This document shows positions 45,552 to 58,140 of a DNA stretch of 64,000 nt, piece by piece. The stretch is from the NCBI GenBank assembly GCA_017163975.1, contig JAFFSR010000364.1, positions 984,001 to 1,048,000 on the forward strand, given 5' to 3'. This stretch comes from Anastatus disparis. Its lineage: Eukaryota; Arthropoda; Insecta; Hymenoptera; Eupelmidae. The stretch's first letter is position 1. Every line of letters begins with the position of its first letter. The translations under genes and the position numbers were made by a program. The notes beneath the pieces were generated by a model. It saw nothing but the letters and a program-made list of their open reading frames with translations. It was not told the origin of the DNA and ran no database searches.

Positions 45552-45696
45552 GTTAGGTAAGTGTATCAGTTTTTGTGCACCTTAAGAATGGTACCACCCA
45601 ATAACTGGACACGGGTAAAATCGCGATTTTACCCATGTCCAATTATTGGATGGTACCATTCTTAAGGTGTCCAAAAACTGGTACATTTACCTTAAC
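45552..45696. mobile_element. 145-bp near-perfect palindrome
   Basis: Arms meet at AATCGCGATT (about 45,619-45,628) and extend to GTTAGGTAAG at the left and CATTTACCTTAAC at the right with only a few mismatches. Confidence 0.85.
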
Positions 45697-46199
45697 AATT
45701 TTCCAATCGATACCAAAATTTAATTACATATTCTACTACAAGAAACGAGTAATTTAAGCCTTTATTGAAGTGTGTGCTACTCCAGAAACTTGTATTATAG
45801 ACTTTTCAATTGTTGTCAGCTCGACATCTCAAAATTAAAAAGTTCCAGAGATATCCCCATATACAAATCCTGTAAAGGAGACTTAGGTATTTTTGAATGT
45901 TTTTTTCTTAATTTTTTAAAGTATTCTTTTAAAATATTTTTTCATACAAGTTGATTTTCAATTAAATTTTAATTTTCAAATGTACTTGAAAAATTTTTTA
46001 TGCAAGGGTGCATAATAGTTGAATTTTTTAATAATTGATACCAAAATCATTATTACACTAATATTACTTTAGTTTGTCATTTGGCTGCTTACTTCACATT
46101 TTGAGTATATTATGCAGAGCTGTAACTAATATTTTAAAGAAAAAACGATCAACTTATAAAAACTAAATGGATCAATCTACAACAACTAAAGGGAATTTA

Positions 46200-48200
46200 A
46201 CCCTACTGACAAATCTTACGTGAGATCTCATGCCAAAATCTCATGTGACTATATTCTCGAAAATACTAAGTCCGATAGCTACTAAAAGTTTCCAAGTTTC
46301 AACTCTCGAAAAAAATATTTTTTAATTTAGTATTATTTTTTTTTAGACATTATTATAAAAATCTAGTTCATTAAAAATTAATAGCCATCTGACAAATCTC
46401 ACGTGAGATCTCATGTTAAAATTTCATGTTAGCAAGTTCTTAAAAATTGTATGTCCGATAACTTCTGAAAATTTATGTCCCTTGTATGAAAAATAATTTT
46501 TTGAAATCCATCTATTTAGTTCCTAGAAAATTTAGTTCATTAAAAATTTATCAACAATTTCAATTTTTACTTTATGTATAAAAAAAATGCCTTTGGAATT
46601 AATAATTTTTTTATCTTTAGTTATTGCGAATTGACTTACCTTCACAAAAAATAACATTTTACCAACTTCTATTTTTGACTATTTGACATCTATGTGCATT
46701 CTAAGACAATCTAACTTGTAAGCAAATAATGTTTTGCCACTTGTGAAAAAATCTTATCTTAGATATTGTACTAAAGAAGCTGGTGAATTCGTCTCTTACA
46801 CCCAACACAGACAAGGGAGTTTGTCCGACTAACGTGAGAGAAGAAAGACCCCATAAAATAAAAAGGGCACGAAAAGGCGTGGGGACTGTGCACAATGTAC
46901 AGCTTTGTCTTTTAGTCTTAAATTAAGTGTGGAAACCTGTCTAGTTAGCCTAAAGAAAGAGGGACGTTAAATAAAAAAGAGTGCGAAAATGCGTGAGAGC
47001 GCGCACAACGCGTGTAGCTTTGGTTTTCATTTATTATACAGACACGATATGTATAAGAGACAAAGCTGCGCACTTTTTGCGTGCGTTTTTGCGCTATTTT
47101 TGGTTTTCTAGCATATTTTTTTCCTCAGGTTAACTGGACAAGTTTCCATGCTTAAGTCAGGTGTGAGAGATAAAGCTGTACTTGGGCACAGTTCCCGCGC
47201 TTTTTCGCACCCATTTTATTTTACGGCGGCTGCGTTATGTATAAGAGACAAACTTACCTACTTTTTCGTACAATATATAAGCCGAGATTTTTTTACAATT
47301 GGTACAATCTTATTTTCTCACAAGTTGAAAAGATGTAAAAATGATTGGTTTTTATAAGCAATTCTTTCTGCTCGAGACTTAAAAATTTAAAAAAATAATT
47401 AAACTTTTTTTATTTCACAAAAAGTTAAAAATTAAAGTTGGTAAAATTTTCTTTTTTGTTAAGAGGCGGTCGGAACCAAATCGGTGACTTGCGGTATATA
47501 TCAAGTCAGCATTTTTCGCTTTACGATAATATTTTGTATATTTTTATGGCTTAAACTATTTCAAATTATTCTTTATATACATGACTAGAGGAAATGACTA
47601 TATTTTTACCATATGAATGAGTAAATAAATTATTATAAGCATTTATTACAAATATCAAACTGACTTGACATATACTGCATGCAAAAAACTGTCGTGTCGA
47701 TTGTTAGGTGGCATTTTTCGCTTTATAACAATATTTTGTATATTTTTGTGGCTTTAACTATTTTAAATTATTCTTTATATACATGACTAGAGGAAATGAC
47801 TATATTTTTACCATATTAATAAATAAATAAATTATTATAAGCATTTATTGCAAGCACCGAACTAAGTCACCGATTTGGTTCCGACCGCCTCTTAAGCTAA
47901 ATTAATCATAATTACCAAAAATAAAAAAATTATGAGTTTCAACAGCATTTATTCGAAAATTTTCAATGATTGTCTGACTGTTTTTGCTACGCAGAGTAAA
48001 GAGTTGGAGTTGTTAATTAATTTTTAATGAACTTAATTGTCTAGAAGCAAAAAAAAATAAATTTCAAAAAATTATTTTTCGTACTAGGGACTTCAAAATT
48101 TCCAGAAGTTTCCGGACATAGAATTGAACTTGTTTGCATAAAATTTTAACATAAGATCTCACGTGAGATTCGTCAGAAGGGAAACCAACAATTCTGAAAA
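46200..48200. repeat. Direct and inverted copies of a 180-200 bp unit
   Basis: TGACAAATCTCACGTGAGAT occurs near 46,390, with a variant near 46,207, and a reverse-complement relative lies at about 48,150-48,175. The similarity extends over the neighbouring TCCGATAACTTCTGAAAATT part. A separate loose inverted pair with ATAAGAGACAAA words fills 46,740-47,360. Confidence 0.55.
47459..47895. mobile_element. 437-bp MITE with TTAA ends and internal duplication
   Basis: A perfect 30-bp terminal inverted repeat (AAGAGGCGGTCGGAACCAAA at the left) is flanked by TTAA at both ends (47459-47462 and 47892-47895), as in piggyBac-like insertions. The interior is a direct duplication of about 165 bp (47506-47670 and 47706-47870) including GACTAGAGGAAATGACTATA. 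Confidence 0.85.
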
Positions 48201-48259
48201 ATTCGAGAATGAATTGAACTAAAAACTGGAAAGAAATATTAAAAATCAAGAAACAGACT

Positions 48260-49500
48260 TTCAAATGTTAATTAAAAATCAATCATGAGTAAAATCTTGA
48301 AAATACAATGGCTGAATCTACTAATTCGCTGTGTCATCTCGTAGCAAATGTTTTAGGTGAGAGTTGTAACGCCCCCCCTTTTCTGATTCTTGTTTTTTTA
48401 AACATTTATTATATAAATATTAATATTTAATTTATTTAGGTTAAATGAGTTTATTAAATTTATTGATGAACTTCTCCTTAAAGTTTAAATTTGAATAAAG
48501 AATAAAAAATGAAGCGTATGTTCCCGACCGATCGATAAAGACTACCTTGCAGCAAGAATCGAATTTGATCTTAATGCAAAGGTGTAGCAATTGATGATAT
48601 TATGAACTTTCTTTTTAATTTAAACAAATTATTAATAAATATTAGAATTTCAATAACAATTTTTGAATTATTATCTGAAGTAACTTAATTACCATTGTTC
48701 TTTTTTTATATAACTTAAATTATTTCATTTAAGACCTATGTTATATTTAAATAATTATATGTTATGTAATTATAGTATATTATAATCAATTTAAATTATT
48801 TTGAATTAATTCGGTGTTACGTCAAATTAATTTTAAGATTTCATTCTCTTTCATGTTTTAATTGTAATTACTATACTATTCAGTTTATAAGACTTACATT
48901 AATCGTTTTCAAGAATAATGAGAAAGAAAACGAAAGCAAAATAAAATCAATATAATCTCAACTGATTAATAAAGTCACTTCTTTGATAGATGATACAATA
49001 AAGAAGGGCGGTCTTCGCGCAAGCTTAGGCCTTAAAATTTTAATTGACTTATAAAATACTTGTGACGCTCTTATCATCAAATAGAAGTAAGTTGAAATAT
49101 TAGATTTAAAAACTCGAGATTTATTTCACTTATTAATTCCTTATTCTTTTTCTTTTATACTAACATAATCTTATCTAATGCGTATCATTTACCAACTGTA
49201 ATCAGTTTATGTGAATGATAATTGTAGACAGTTGCCGACTAGAGCAGTTGTCTTAATAGCATTTTATTATTTACTAACTTTAGCATTCCGTCAAATTTTT
49301 ATAATAATTATATCTTCTATTTCATTTAGTAGTCGACCTGACTACCCAGGAGGTCATAAGCGTTGGAAAGACTAAATAAAAATAATATACAAATCGTAAA
49401 TAAAATAATAAATAATAATTGAACAATGCATTAATTCTACAGTTTTAACTTCATAAAATTTAATCCAAGAAAATATAATCTAAAAAAAATCCACCATGAG
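48260..49500. other. AT-rich non-coding DNA
   Basis: No gene or element ends are recognised on either strand. Confidence 0.5.
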
Positions 49501-49520
49501 CTATTAGATAGAAATATTTA

Positions 49521-49890
49521 TGAGAGCGCGGTGGCGTAATGGATAGAGCTCTTGCCTTCAATGCGGAGGGCATGGGTTCGAATCCTGGCCAGGTACCTCT
49601 AACTTTTTTTCGAAAGAAAATTAGTGTATGTGCCATTTATATCACGACTCTTAAAAAATCCGACCTCATTGGCTATCGGTTGATTGTTGGTCGCAAAAGT
49701 GGCTGACCATCCATCAGTAGTCAAAGTTTTCGGTATGGTGAGTCTGACAGTCTAGCCTGATGTAATGTGTTAAAAATAAACCGGGCTGGACTCCCTCGAC
49801 ATCACCATAGAAAAAGGTTAATCATATGGAGGACAATATCCTTTATATATTAATCTTTTTCTTTAAAAAAAAGAAAAAAAAAAAAATTAT
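49521..49890 (+). mobile_element. tRNA-derived SINE, copy 2
   Basis: Same element as 42320-42671, here with a B box GGGTTCGAATCC that matches the consensus better. A 13-bp target duplication ATAGAAATATTTA lies at 49508-49520 and 49891-49903. The tail is longer and A-rich. Confidence 0.92.
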
Positions 49891-50439
49891 ATAGAAATAT
49901 TTAGGCTTATCGAAGAATTTCTTACCACTAAGCAGACTTCACAGGAATAAACTAAGATAGTTTCCTTTTGTATACAGTGGAATCGAATGAAACGAAGCCA
50001 CCCTTGAGAAAAAAAGTACAAATTAAAAAATTTTGTGTTTCAGTAAATAAGGGTCGTACAGAACTCTACGACCACTCATTTTAAACGTATTCGTCAGGAC
50101 TTTTTATTAGTATATTGGAAATTTAATTTTGAGTACTTGTCTGGGAAATATTACGACTTACAAAAATATGCGTCTAAAAATATGTATACAATTTATGATC
50201 TGTCAAAAAGTCGTGTTTTGAGGTTTTTTGACAAAAAATATCGTGATTTGCATTTCAGCACAGGTTAATCGCTTAATTTAGGGGCTTTCACAGCTTAAAT
50301 CTCAGTTTTTTATTATAATTGAACGATCTAGGGGGCATCCAGTACGAAATGTTGAATTTGGGAAATAAGTGCCACTCTAATATATATATATGTATATATA
50401 CAAGGCGGGGTTCCGCTTCTACTCGCACTGCTCGTCAAC

Positions 50440-51200
50440 TCCTAAATTTATAAATTTTAGTATATTGAAACATATGCAATTATAATTTTTTGTTCACAAT
50501 TATTATTATTTATTTTTAATATTATACTACACGGCTCTGGTAACCCAAAATTTTTATAAAACATTTCTTCCATCATGAAAATTTCATTCATACGTAACCA
50601 GCCTCTATTTTTTTTATCGTTATTGAAATCATCTATAAAAATTTTTTTATATATTTTCCATATATTGTCACCTTGAATATTTTCTGCTATTAAAAACCAT
50701 GCAAAAAATTTACGTAATTGAAACGGTATTATAATTGTACAAGTCTCTTCAAAAATATTGTTTATTTGGGAATCATGTTCTGCGAACCCTATAGAAATAG
50801 CAGTTTTTTATATGAATTATATATAATATTCTCACAAGTGCGTAAGTGATTGAATGATATAGCGTCTTTTACACGATTTAATATTAGTTTTAAGTAAAAA
50901 CGTTCAGAATCTTTCAGAGAAACGACATTTAAACGTCCAATTGTGTAATTTTTTTTAACATCAGTTCGTTTTTTCCATAATTTATTTTTCAAATCAAAAA
51001 TGTAATATTTAGGAATATTAACGTATTTAATTTTTCTAGCATCTTTATCATTATCATTTAATTTAAACCAAGCTATGAAAGTTGTTTCGCACTTATTAAG
51101 AGCTGTTGTTTCATTATTTTCTTCAAAAATAATTTGTTCTTGATTCTCTGTATGGCTAATCGTACAACAGAATTACTTTTACCGCATAAGGGAAATGCTT
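50440..51200 (-). pseudogene. Helitron helicase fragment
   Basis: On the minus strand an open stretch contains 'CETTFIAWFKLNDNDKDAR', 'NIPKYYIFD' and 'LWKKR', then 'IGRLNVVSLKDSERFYLKLI' and 'ISFNHLRT'. These segments precede the helicase core of Helitron Rep-helicases. After a frame change near 50,790 it continues with 'HDSQINNIFEET', 'PFQLRKFFAWFLIAEN' and 'KIYKKIFIDDF'. Only this central piece is present; Rep and most helicase motifs are missing. It is a decayed fragment. Confidence 0.75.
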
Positions 51201-51494
51201 ATTATCGCCAAGCAGCTTCCATCGGACCTAAATATCGTCCATCTATAAATTGTGCTATCTCGTCGTATATCTTTTTTAACAGCATATTTCTTATTTTTTT
51301 CTAATTTGCTAAATGCTTTATCACTACCTTTATATTATAATTCATAAGTAATTATAATATTTTTTCAATACTTATTTAATGATTATATTATTTTGTGTTA
51401 ATTAATTTTTATAAACATAGAAATTGGAGGATTTAAAAAAAATATTTTTATTCAAAAATGAAAAAATAATGATGAAGGATACTTTGAAACAATT

Positions 51495-51806
51495 ATGGAT
51501 AGTCGCTACAAAATAGACATTTTGCTATTTATAACATATACAGATATAGATTTCTCAAAAGAAGAAGGTAGTAAAGTTAAAGTCATTGGTATACAAGAAT
51601 TTGGTATGTAAATAAATTTAAGTAACATAATTAATGACTTTGTTGATCGTATATTCAATTAAATAACATACTTTTATATTTCAGGAAATATATACACCAT
51701 AGTTGTGAAAAATTTTGATCAAATAAAAATTATTCCAGATAAAACAATGGAAAAAATGCTGTTAGGCACAGAAACATTTTTCGTGAATAATAGTTTGAAA
51801 GAATAA
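51495..51806 (+). CDS. Possible small two-exon gene, unknown
   Basis: Exon 1 (51495-51603) and exon 2 (51685-51806) join through an 81-bp phase-1 intron with donor G|GTATGT and acceptor TATATTTCAG. They encode about 76 residues, with 'YKIDILLFITYTDIDF', 'GSKVKVIGIQEFG' and 'VKNFDQIKIIPD'. The order of beta-strand-like segments might suit a small beta-barrel, but I do not recognise it. A signal-like AATAAA overlaps its stop. It lies beside the Helitron fragment and could belong to that element. Confidence 0.35.
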
Positions 51807-51840
51807 AATTTATAAAATTAAAAATTTTTTAATAAAAACA

Positions 51841-52020
51841 TTTACACTTTCTATATATTTTTATTTTTGTAATATTTTATTTATAATTATATTTACTATA
51901 GACAAAATTTTTTTTTTTTTTTTTTTACAAATTATACACTTATTATACATTTTCATTTTCGTAATATTTTATTTATAATTATATTTATTATATACAAAAA
52001 ATGTATATTTTTTTATATAC
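51841..52020 (+). repeat. AT-rich duplicated segment
   Basis: TTTTGTAATATTTTATTTATAATTATATTT occurs in two neighbouring units; a third relative lies at about 54,777-54,835. Confidence 0.5.
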
Positions 52021-52369
52021 AAATTGTATACTTGGCGTAAAGGATATTTTCCCGAATGTGTATCTCAAACAGTGATGGATTTCGAGGATGCTTTATACAT
52101 TTATGTATATCATTTATCTATATGTTATGATACCTTTTAGCTAACTTCAGAGTATACCGTAGAATGAGAGTATAAGTAGAATATATTATTCTGTAGTATA
52201 TACTCTGAAGTTGGCTGTTTGATATCACATAAGCATCTTCGAAATCCGTCACCTCAAATCGCAGCGCTGCATATTTACCACAGACGTAAGAGAACTTCAA
52301 ATCACACATTGAGTTTCGCATCATGATTATTTTGTTTTTTCATATAGGTTATTTCGACGTACCGTACGA

Positions 52370-53010
52370 AAACTATCACTCCTGAACTATTTGCGACAAA
52401 AAGTATTAAATTTCAATATATGTTGATGAAAACTATTATTTAAATTTTTATGTAAACAAAGACTATAATTTCTGAACGATTTGCGACAAAGAGAATTAAA
52501 CTTCAATGAATGTGGACAAAAACTATTATTTTAATTTTTGTGTATTCGAAGACCATCACTCCTGAACGATTTGCGACGAAAAGAATTGAACATCGATGTA
52601 TGTTGACCAAAACTATTATTTTAATTTTCATGTGAACGAAGACTATCACTCCTGAACGATTTGGAACGAAAAGAATTAAACTTCAATCCATTAGTTGAAT
52701 TTTATTAATCTATTAGATTGAAGTTCGATTTTTTTCGTCGCAAATGGTTCAGGAGTGATAGTCTTCGTTTAGATGAAAATTAAAATCATAGTTTTCGTCA
52801 AGATACATCGAAGTTTAATATTCTTTTTATGGAAAATCGTTCAGGAGTGATAATCTTCGTTTACATAAAAATTAAAATAATAATTTTCGTCAACATAAAT
52901 CAAAGTTTAATTCTTTTTGTCGCAAATCGTTCAGAAGTGATAGTCTTTGTTTACATAAATACTAAAATAATAGTTTTCGTCGTTTATGGTGAAAGTTATA
53001 GTCTTCGCCG
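52370..53010. repeat. Inverted tandem array of a ~95-bp unit
   Basis: Four head-to-tail units (around CACTCCTGAACGATTTGCGA) occupy 52370-52690, and at least three reverse-complemented units occupy 52730-53000. A short AT-rich junction near 52,700 is the symmetry centre. Confidence 0.85.
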
Positions 53011-53365
53011 AATGTCTGAAGGTAATAGTCTTCGTAAGCACCGTCAATTTATGCTAAATTCAAATAACTACTAAAATTGAATTGCTTATATAATTTTAAT
53101 TAACAATTGTAACGGTTGGCCTTTTTGCCTCGATTAGATCTTGATATCGTAGGCGTCAGACTTTTAGAGGGCACTGCAGATGGTTGATTCTCGGAGGCCA
53201 AAGTTCAAACTAACATACTAAACTAACCTAACCTTATTAAATTAATAAAATTGATAATAAGAAAGATAAAGGAATAAATTAAAATAAATTAATCTCCATT
53301 AAACATTTGAAAAAAAATATAAATGATTAATTATGTTAAGTAGAACTCTCCACCAATATGTAAAT

Positions 53366-53679
53366 AATGTTGAATAAACCCAACCACTGGGAAAGAAGGC
53401 CGTTAGAAATAATGAAAAACACTAATTTTCAGTTTTGTAGCTACGTTTCGTCAGATCTATTTTCTGACCTCTTCAGGCGAATCTATATTCAAAAACAATT
53501 GTAATTATTCAATTTTTTCGTTATTTATTTATTTATTTTTGCAAATTGTTTTTTAATAAAGATTCGCCTGAAGAGGTCAGAAAATAGATCTGACGAAACG
53601 TAGCTACAAAACTGAAAATTAGTGTTTTTCATTATTTATAACGGCCTTCTCTCTCAGTGGTTGGGTTTATTCAACATTA
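53366..53679. mobile_element. 314-bp foldback element
   Basis: AATGTTGAATAAACCCAACC at the left is mirrored at the right (GGTTGGGTTTATTCAACATT). Arms of about 125 bp run inward to GATTCGCCTGAAGAGGTCAG, with few mismatches. Confidence 0.88.
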
Positions 53680-54549
53680 TAAATGATTAAGAAAAGAAAT
53701 AATATTGATTAAAAGAATTAATAAATAAATAAATGATACAAAGCTAACCTATCCTTACGTACTAAGTGATAATGTTCGTGAGAGGAAGCAGGATGGGTAC
53801 TGCGGACTGGTGATTAAGTTCAAACACGATAATTTTGGATTTAGACTTAAACTATCTTTTTCTTTTATATTTATTAATAAAAAAATAAAAAGAATAATTG
53901 TGTGTAATAACGTTTCGCACGTTGAAAAGGAAAAGAAAAATCTTTAGTTTTCTTCTTGACCGCTAGGTGGCGCTATCTCGTATTTATCGGCTGTAACAAA
54001 TAAAAACAAAAAAATACAATGGTTCATTATATAACAAAATAGACTCGGCAGGTAAATTCGCGACCTACTTTATCGGCGGAGTTTGGCGCGGTCGGTAACG
54101 GAGCCAGGTAAGGTAATACAGGAAAGCTAGGATGGTAACCCTCTACACCATTAGTGTAGAAGAGGGAGGAGATTTTTGGTCGAAGACCAACGGAGGAATC
54201 TACCCCCACCAGCGATGGTGGAGGTAGTAACTAGGAGTCAGTGTCGGGCAATCCCACCCTTACACTGACGGATAGATAGGAGACTATGTCGGGCAATCCC
54301 ACCCTTACTTAGCTTAAGACAGGAGTATAGGTGAGGATAACTCCCACTGTGCCGAGCAATCCCACTCTTACACAGAGGAAGGGGAGAGAGTCTGATGCTG
54401 GCTCGGCGGCTCGCTTATATTTATTATATATTATATATCGCTTATATGTTACGGAGCTCGCTATCCCCGTTGCGGGAGTAGTGGCTGAGCGCAGGTACTG
54501 CGTCTAGCGCGATTTTTGAATCGTCGCACAATATTTGATTCTATATGAT
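53680..54549. repeat. Non-coding, with three imperfect tandem repeats
   Basis: TGTCGGGCAATCCCACCCTT recurs near 54,242, 54,288 and (as TGCCGAGCAATCCCACTCTT) 54,351. The flanking 54,050-54,540 is GC-richer than its surroundings. It might be part of an LTR or other element; no coding sequence is seen. Confidence 0.45.
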
Positions 54550-54770
54550 TATTGAACTAAGAAATAAAAATTTTATTTCATAAAATTATAATAATAATAA
54601 TTCGAATCATGAAAAAAGAAAGTAATATTATTTGTTTGCTAAAATTATGTCATGAAGTGATGAGTAACGATGATGCGAAATTTGCTCCATAATTTGGAAT
54701 TGTCTGATGTCTGTGGTAAAATATGCGATGTTGCTATTTGAAGCTAACATTCGAAAAAATATCCTTTCCG
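54550..54770 (-). repeat. Dispersed repeat C, copy 2
   Basis: Same repeat as 43193-43404, same orientation; the minus-strand frame is preserved here too. Confidence 0.6.
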
Positions 54771-55130
54771 TGTAGATTTCTTTATATATTTTCATCTTTG
54801 TAATATTTTATTTATAATGATATTATTGGATGCACGAATTTTATATTTTGTTATACATCAATTATACTGTCATTAAAAAAAATTTCTACTATTATTTGCA
54901 TAAAATCTTTAATTATGAGAATTATTGACTTTTTAAATCTAGAAAGTAACTTATATAATTTGATGCATGATGAATCTTTTATTCTTAATCAATTTAAGGT
55001 AATAATTTTATAATATTTATATGTAAATAAATATATGAAATTTTATAACTTACGATAAAAATTTTTTTTACACTTTTTCGCCCTGTTATAATTTTAGATT
55101 TCAATAAAAAATCGACATAAAAAAAGTAAA

Positions 55131-55264
55131 AAATAGTATATTACGATACGGGCAACTTAAATCACCTATTATTACACGGCGAAGTTAGGGTCCGAGCGTT
55201 AGCGAGGATTCTAAACGCCGTGTAATAATAGGTGAATTTAAGTCGCAAGTATCGTATACTATTT
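55131..55264. repeat. 134-bp hairpin with GAGCGTTAGCGA loop
   Basis: AAATAGTATATTACGATACG at the left pairs with CGTATACTATTT at the right. The arms extend inward to CACCTATTATTACACGGCG with few mismatches. The loop carries GAGCGTTAGCGA at 55194-55205. Confidence 0.8.
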
Positions 55265-58140
55265 TATAGCTCAAGTGATTTAAATCCGCCACACTACATC
55301 TATACTCTCAAAATTCAATAATAAATAAAGGCTATGCACTCCACGAATGATAATTCATAAAAAAAAACTAATTCCATATACCAGCAAAACTAGGCATTCT
55401 ACGAATGATAAATCGTAAAAGAAAAGCGAAAACTGCAAAAAAGCAAAATCTAAGTACTTCGCGAATAATAAATAGAAAAAAATATATATATTAAACATGA
55501 AATAACATTATGTCAAATTGTTGAAATTAATTCTGTAATAATAAAAATCTAAATTTCCTTTCATATATGTATTAGAGCCGTAGGAGCGACAATTGGTAAC
55601 TTATGTATTGTATTAGAAGTTGCGTTTAGGGGAATCAGAGACGCGACGGAGTCTTAGAGCGTCGAAATCACTACCTCTTTGCTTCACATGTTACACTAAT
55701 ATTAACTTTGGTTTTACACGTATTTTACACGCTTATAATTATTATTTATTTTGGAAAATATCGATATAAAAAAGTTGTAATAATCTACACCTTATTATTA
55801 TCGATGAATAAACTCTTATAAATAATCCGGATATTAAAATATCGCTTATTATAAGTGCGTGGTTTAAGTAAATTCAAAATTATATTCATTATTGCACAGT
55901 GTAAAAATAAACTTTTTAAATCCTGGCCAAGCGAGATTTAAGCGCGGATTTAAATCACGCAGTGCTATAAAAAAATATTCATCGCGAGCTATAAAATTTT
56001 ATATAGATATTCTTTACTTAAAAACGAAAATTTTTTTTCTTTGACATTTTTTAATATATAATGCTTACGAGATATAGCAAGCTGAAAAAAGCTAATTTTT
56101 TCAGAAAAATTGTTATAACTTCTTAACGATTTGTCATAGCATAAAAAACCAAACAGCGTTTGAAAAAGGACTAAAAACCCTTTAATTCAAAAGGTATAAG
56201 GTTAACGTATAATAATTTCACTAGAATTAACCAAAGGTTAAATAAAGGCGAAAAAGTTTTAAAATTTTTTCTTTCTCTTAAGAAAGAAAATTAAAAAAAA
56301 TTATGAAACTAATAAACTTATAATTATAAACTAATTATAAGCCCGTACTTTTGTAGCTCTCATAACGAGCAGTTCTTAACAAATCTTTGCTCTGAGCGGT
56401 TATACACCTATATAGTTTGATTAAAATCAAATAGTCTTTTAGTTAAGTATATACTTTTTCTATCAATACCCTATACATATTCAATATTCATATTATTGTT
56501 CCTCAAAATTAATTTTTTGTGAGACGTACCAACTTAGTGGTACATAAAATTTAGTCCTTCTAGCCCGATATTCCGGCATGCATTGAAATTAATTAAAAAA
56601 ACTTAAAAAGTGAGGAAGTGAAGTGAAATACATATCCAAAACTGTGACTGGTGCTACAAAAACAATTCAAACCATACGGATATTTTTATTTATAATTTTT
56701 CAACCAAGAGTACGCTTTAGTCAATGTCCCTATTACTACTTATTTAAGGTTATCTGTGATGTAAATTAATAAAAGTACATATTTTACAGCTTTTATTATT
56801 AATTACTGTTTAAAAAAGAAAATTCAGGTCCAATCCTTATTACGCTCTAATTTCGGGAAAAAATAATATTGTGATATGCTGTAACTATTGTTTCAAAAGA
56901 ATTTGAGCTCAGCTTTATTTTAAAAAAAGTTTTAAGCTTCTAGCTATCAATACTAAAGAACTATATGCGTTTAAAAATCTAGTAATTTTTTTATTGATTT
57001 TCTTTAATTGCCTGTAACTAGGGAAATATTGAGTATTTATGACTATAACTTTAGCTTTTTCCATATATTATTATCTGAAAACTTATCCCGAAGTTTGAAC
57101 AAAATCCGTGATCCGGAGGTGTGACACTCTCCTAGTAAGTTGCGCAAAGTTCAATACAACACGAAAGAAAGTGTTAAAGTAACTCTTAAAAATTTCATTT
57201 AAAACGTGGACTTAAAATGTAAGTCTTAGATTTTTTCCAAATATTTATTTTATGGAAATTTTTCAGGTTGAAATTCATAAATTTTTTTGAATATTTGGAA
57301 TTTAAGTACATGCTTTTTTGGAAATTCAAGTTATTTTATTAATTCTAGGCTTGAAAATCTCAGTTGAAATCTAATTATTTTTAAATTGAAAATATTTTTA
57401 ATATAAAAAGAGAAAAAAATGCGTGTTTTATGACGATTTGAAATCTCCGTGTAAGCATTGTAAGGACATTTTCATAAACAAAGAAACGAACTATAGAAAA
57501 CTGAGAAAAGAAAAGGACGCGCTTATACTCAATAAGCGGTATTATTAAGCGTGATTCTGTATATATATATATATACATATATACCCCTCTCTCTCTTATT
57601 TCAACCCACAAAATATTCGCGATTATAGCTATAGTTTCACACGTGTGGAATATGTAAATAGAATTGTTGAATAGTAGAAAATCCACGCGCACAAACTATT
57701 TCCCTATGTTAGCTTCGTTCCCGCACGCTGACTGAGCGCGTAAGAATAAGAAATTTTGCGAACGTAGACGCATGCGCATACTCGAACTTTGTGCACGATA
57801 GTAGGAAAACACTTCTCTGCATATCTCATATTAATAAAAAAGTTTATAATCGCACTCTTTAGTATATTGCACTCAACGGAGTCGTCAATAATAACTTTTA
57901 TCACGTTACCCTGTCCTCCACACGTAATAAAAAAATACAAACGATCGCATCTCCAAGAGTATTGTACTGGAGGAGATCGTCGATAAATGTAGTTTTTAAT
58001 GAAGTCAATTTAAATTCGGTAATAGAAATATTACCTGGCAACCGTGGATAAAGTCAAGCCCGCTTTAACGTTTGTTTCTTGATAGGATTTAAACTTTGGA
58101 TAAACTCCTATTTATAATAAATAGGAAATCAGTAGGTAAG
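55265..58140. other. AT-rich non-coding DNA
   Basis: No convincing gene on either strand. Short frames near 57,381-57,986 on both strands have no recognisable features, and one is shaped by a TA-rich microsatellite (about 57,559-57,582). Confidence 0.5.

Larger units (their letters stand above)
45045..50385. mobile_element. Large composite element bounded by ~200-bp inverted repeats
   Basis: The left arm (45045-45240, starting AGGGTGGCACTTATTTTCCA) is the reverse complement of 50185-50385 (ending GGGAAATAAGTGCCACTCTA). Inside are a second pair of inverted arms (about 46380-46600 with 47990-48190), a foldback (45552-45696), a TTAA MITE (47459-47895) and a SINE (49521-49890). No coding gene is present, so it would be non-autonomous and much altered by later insertions. 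The composite interpretation is inference. Confidence 0.6.
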
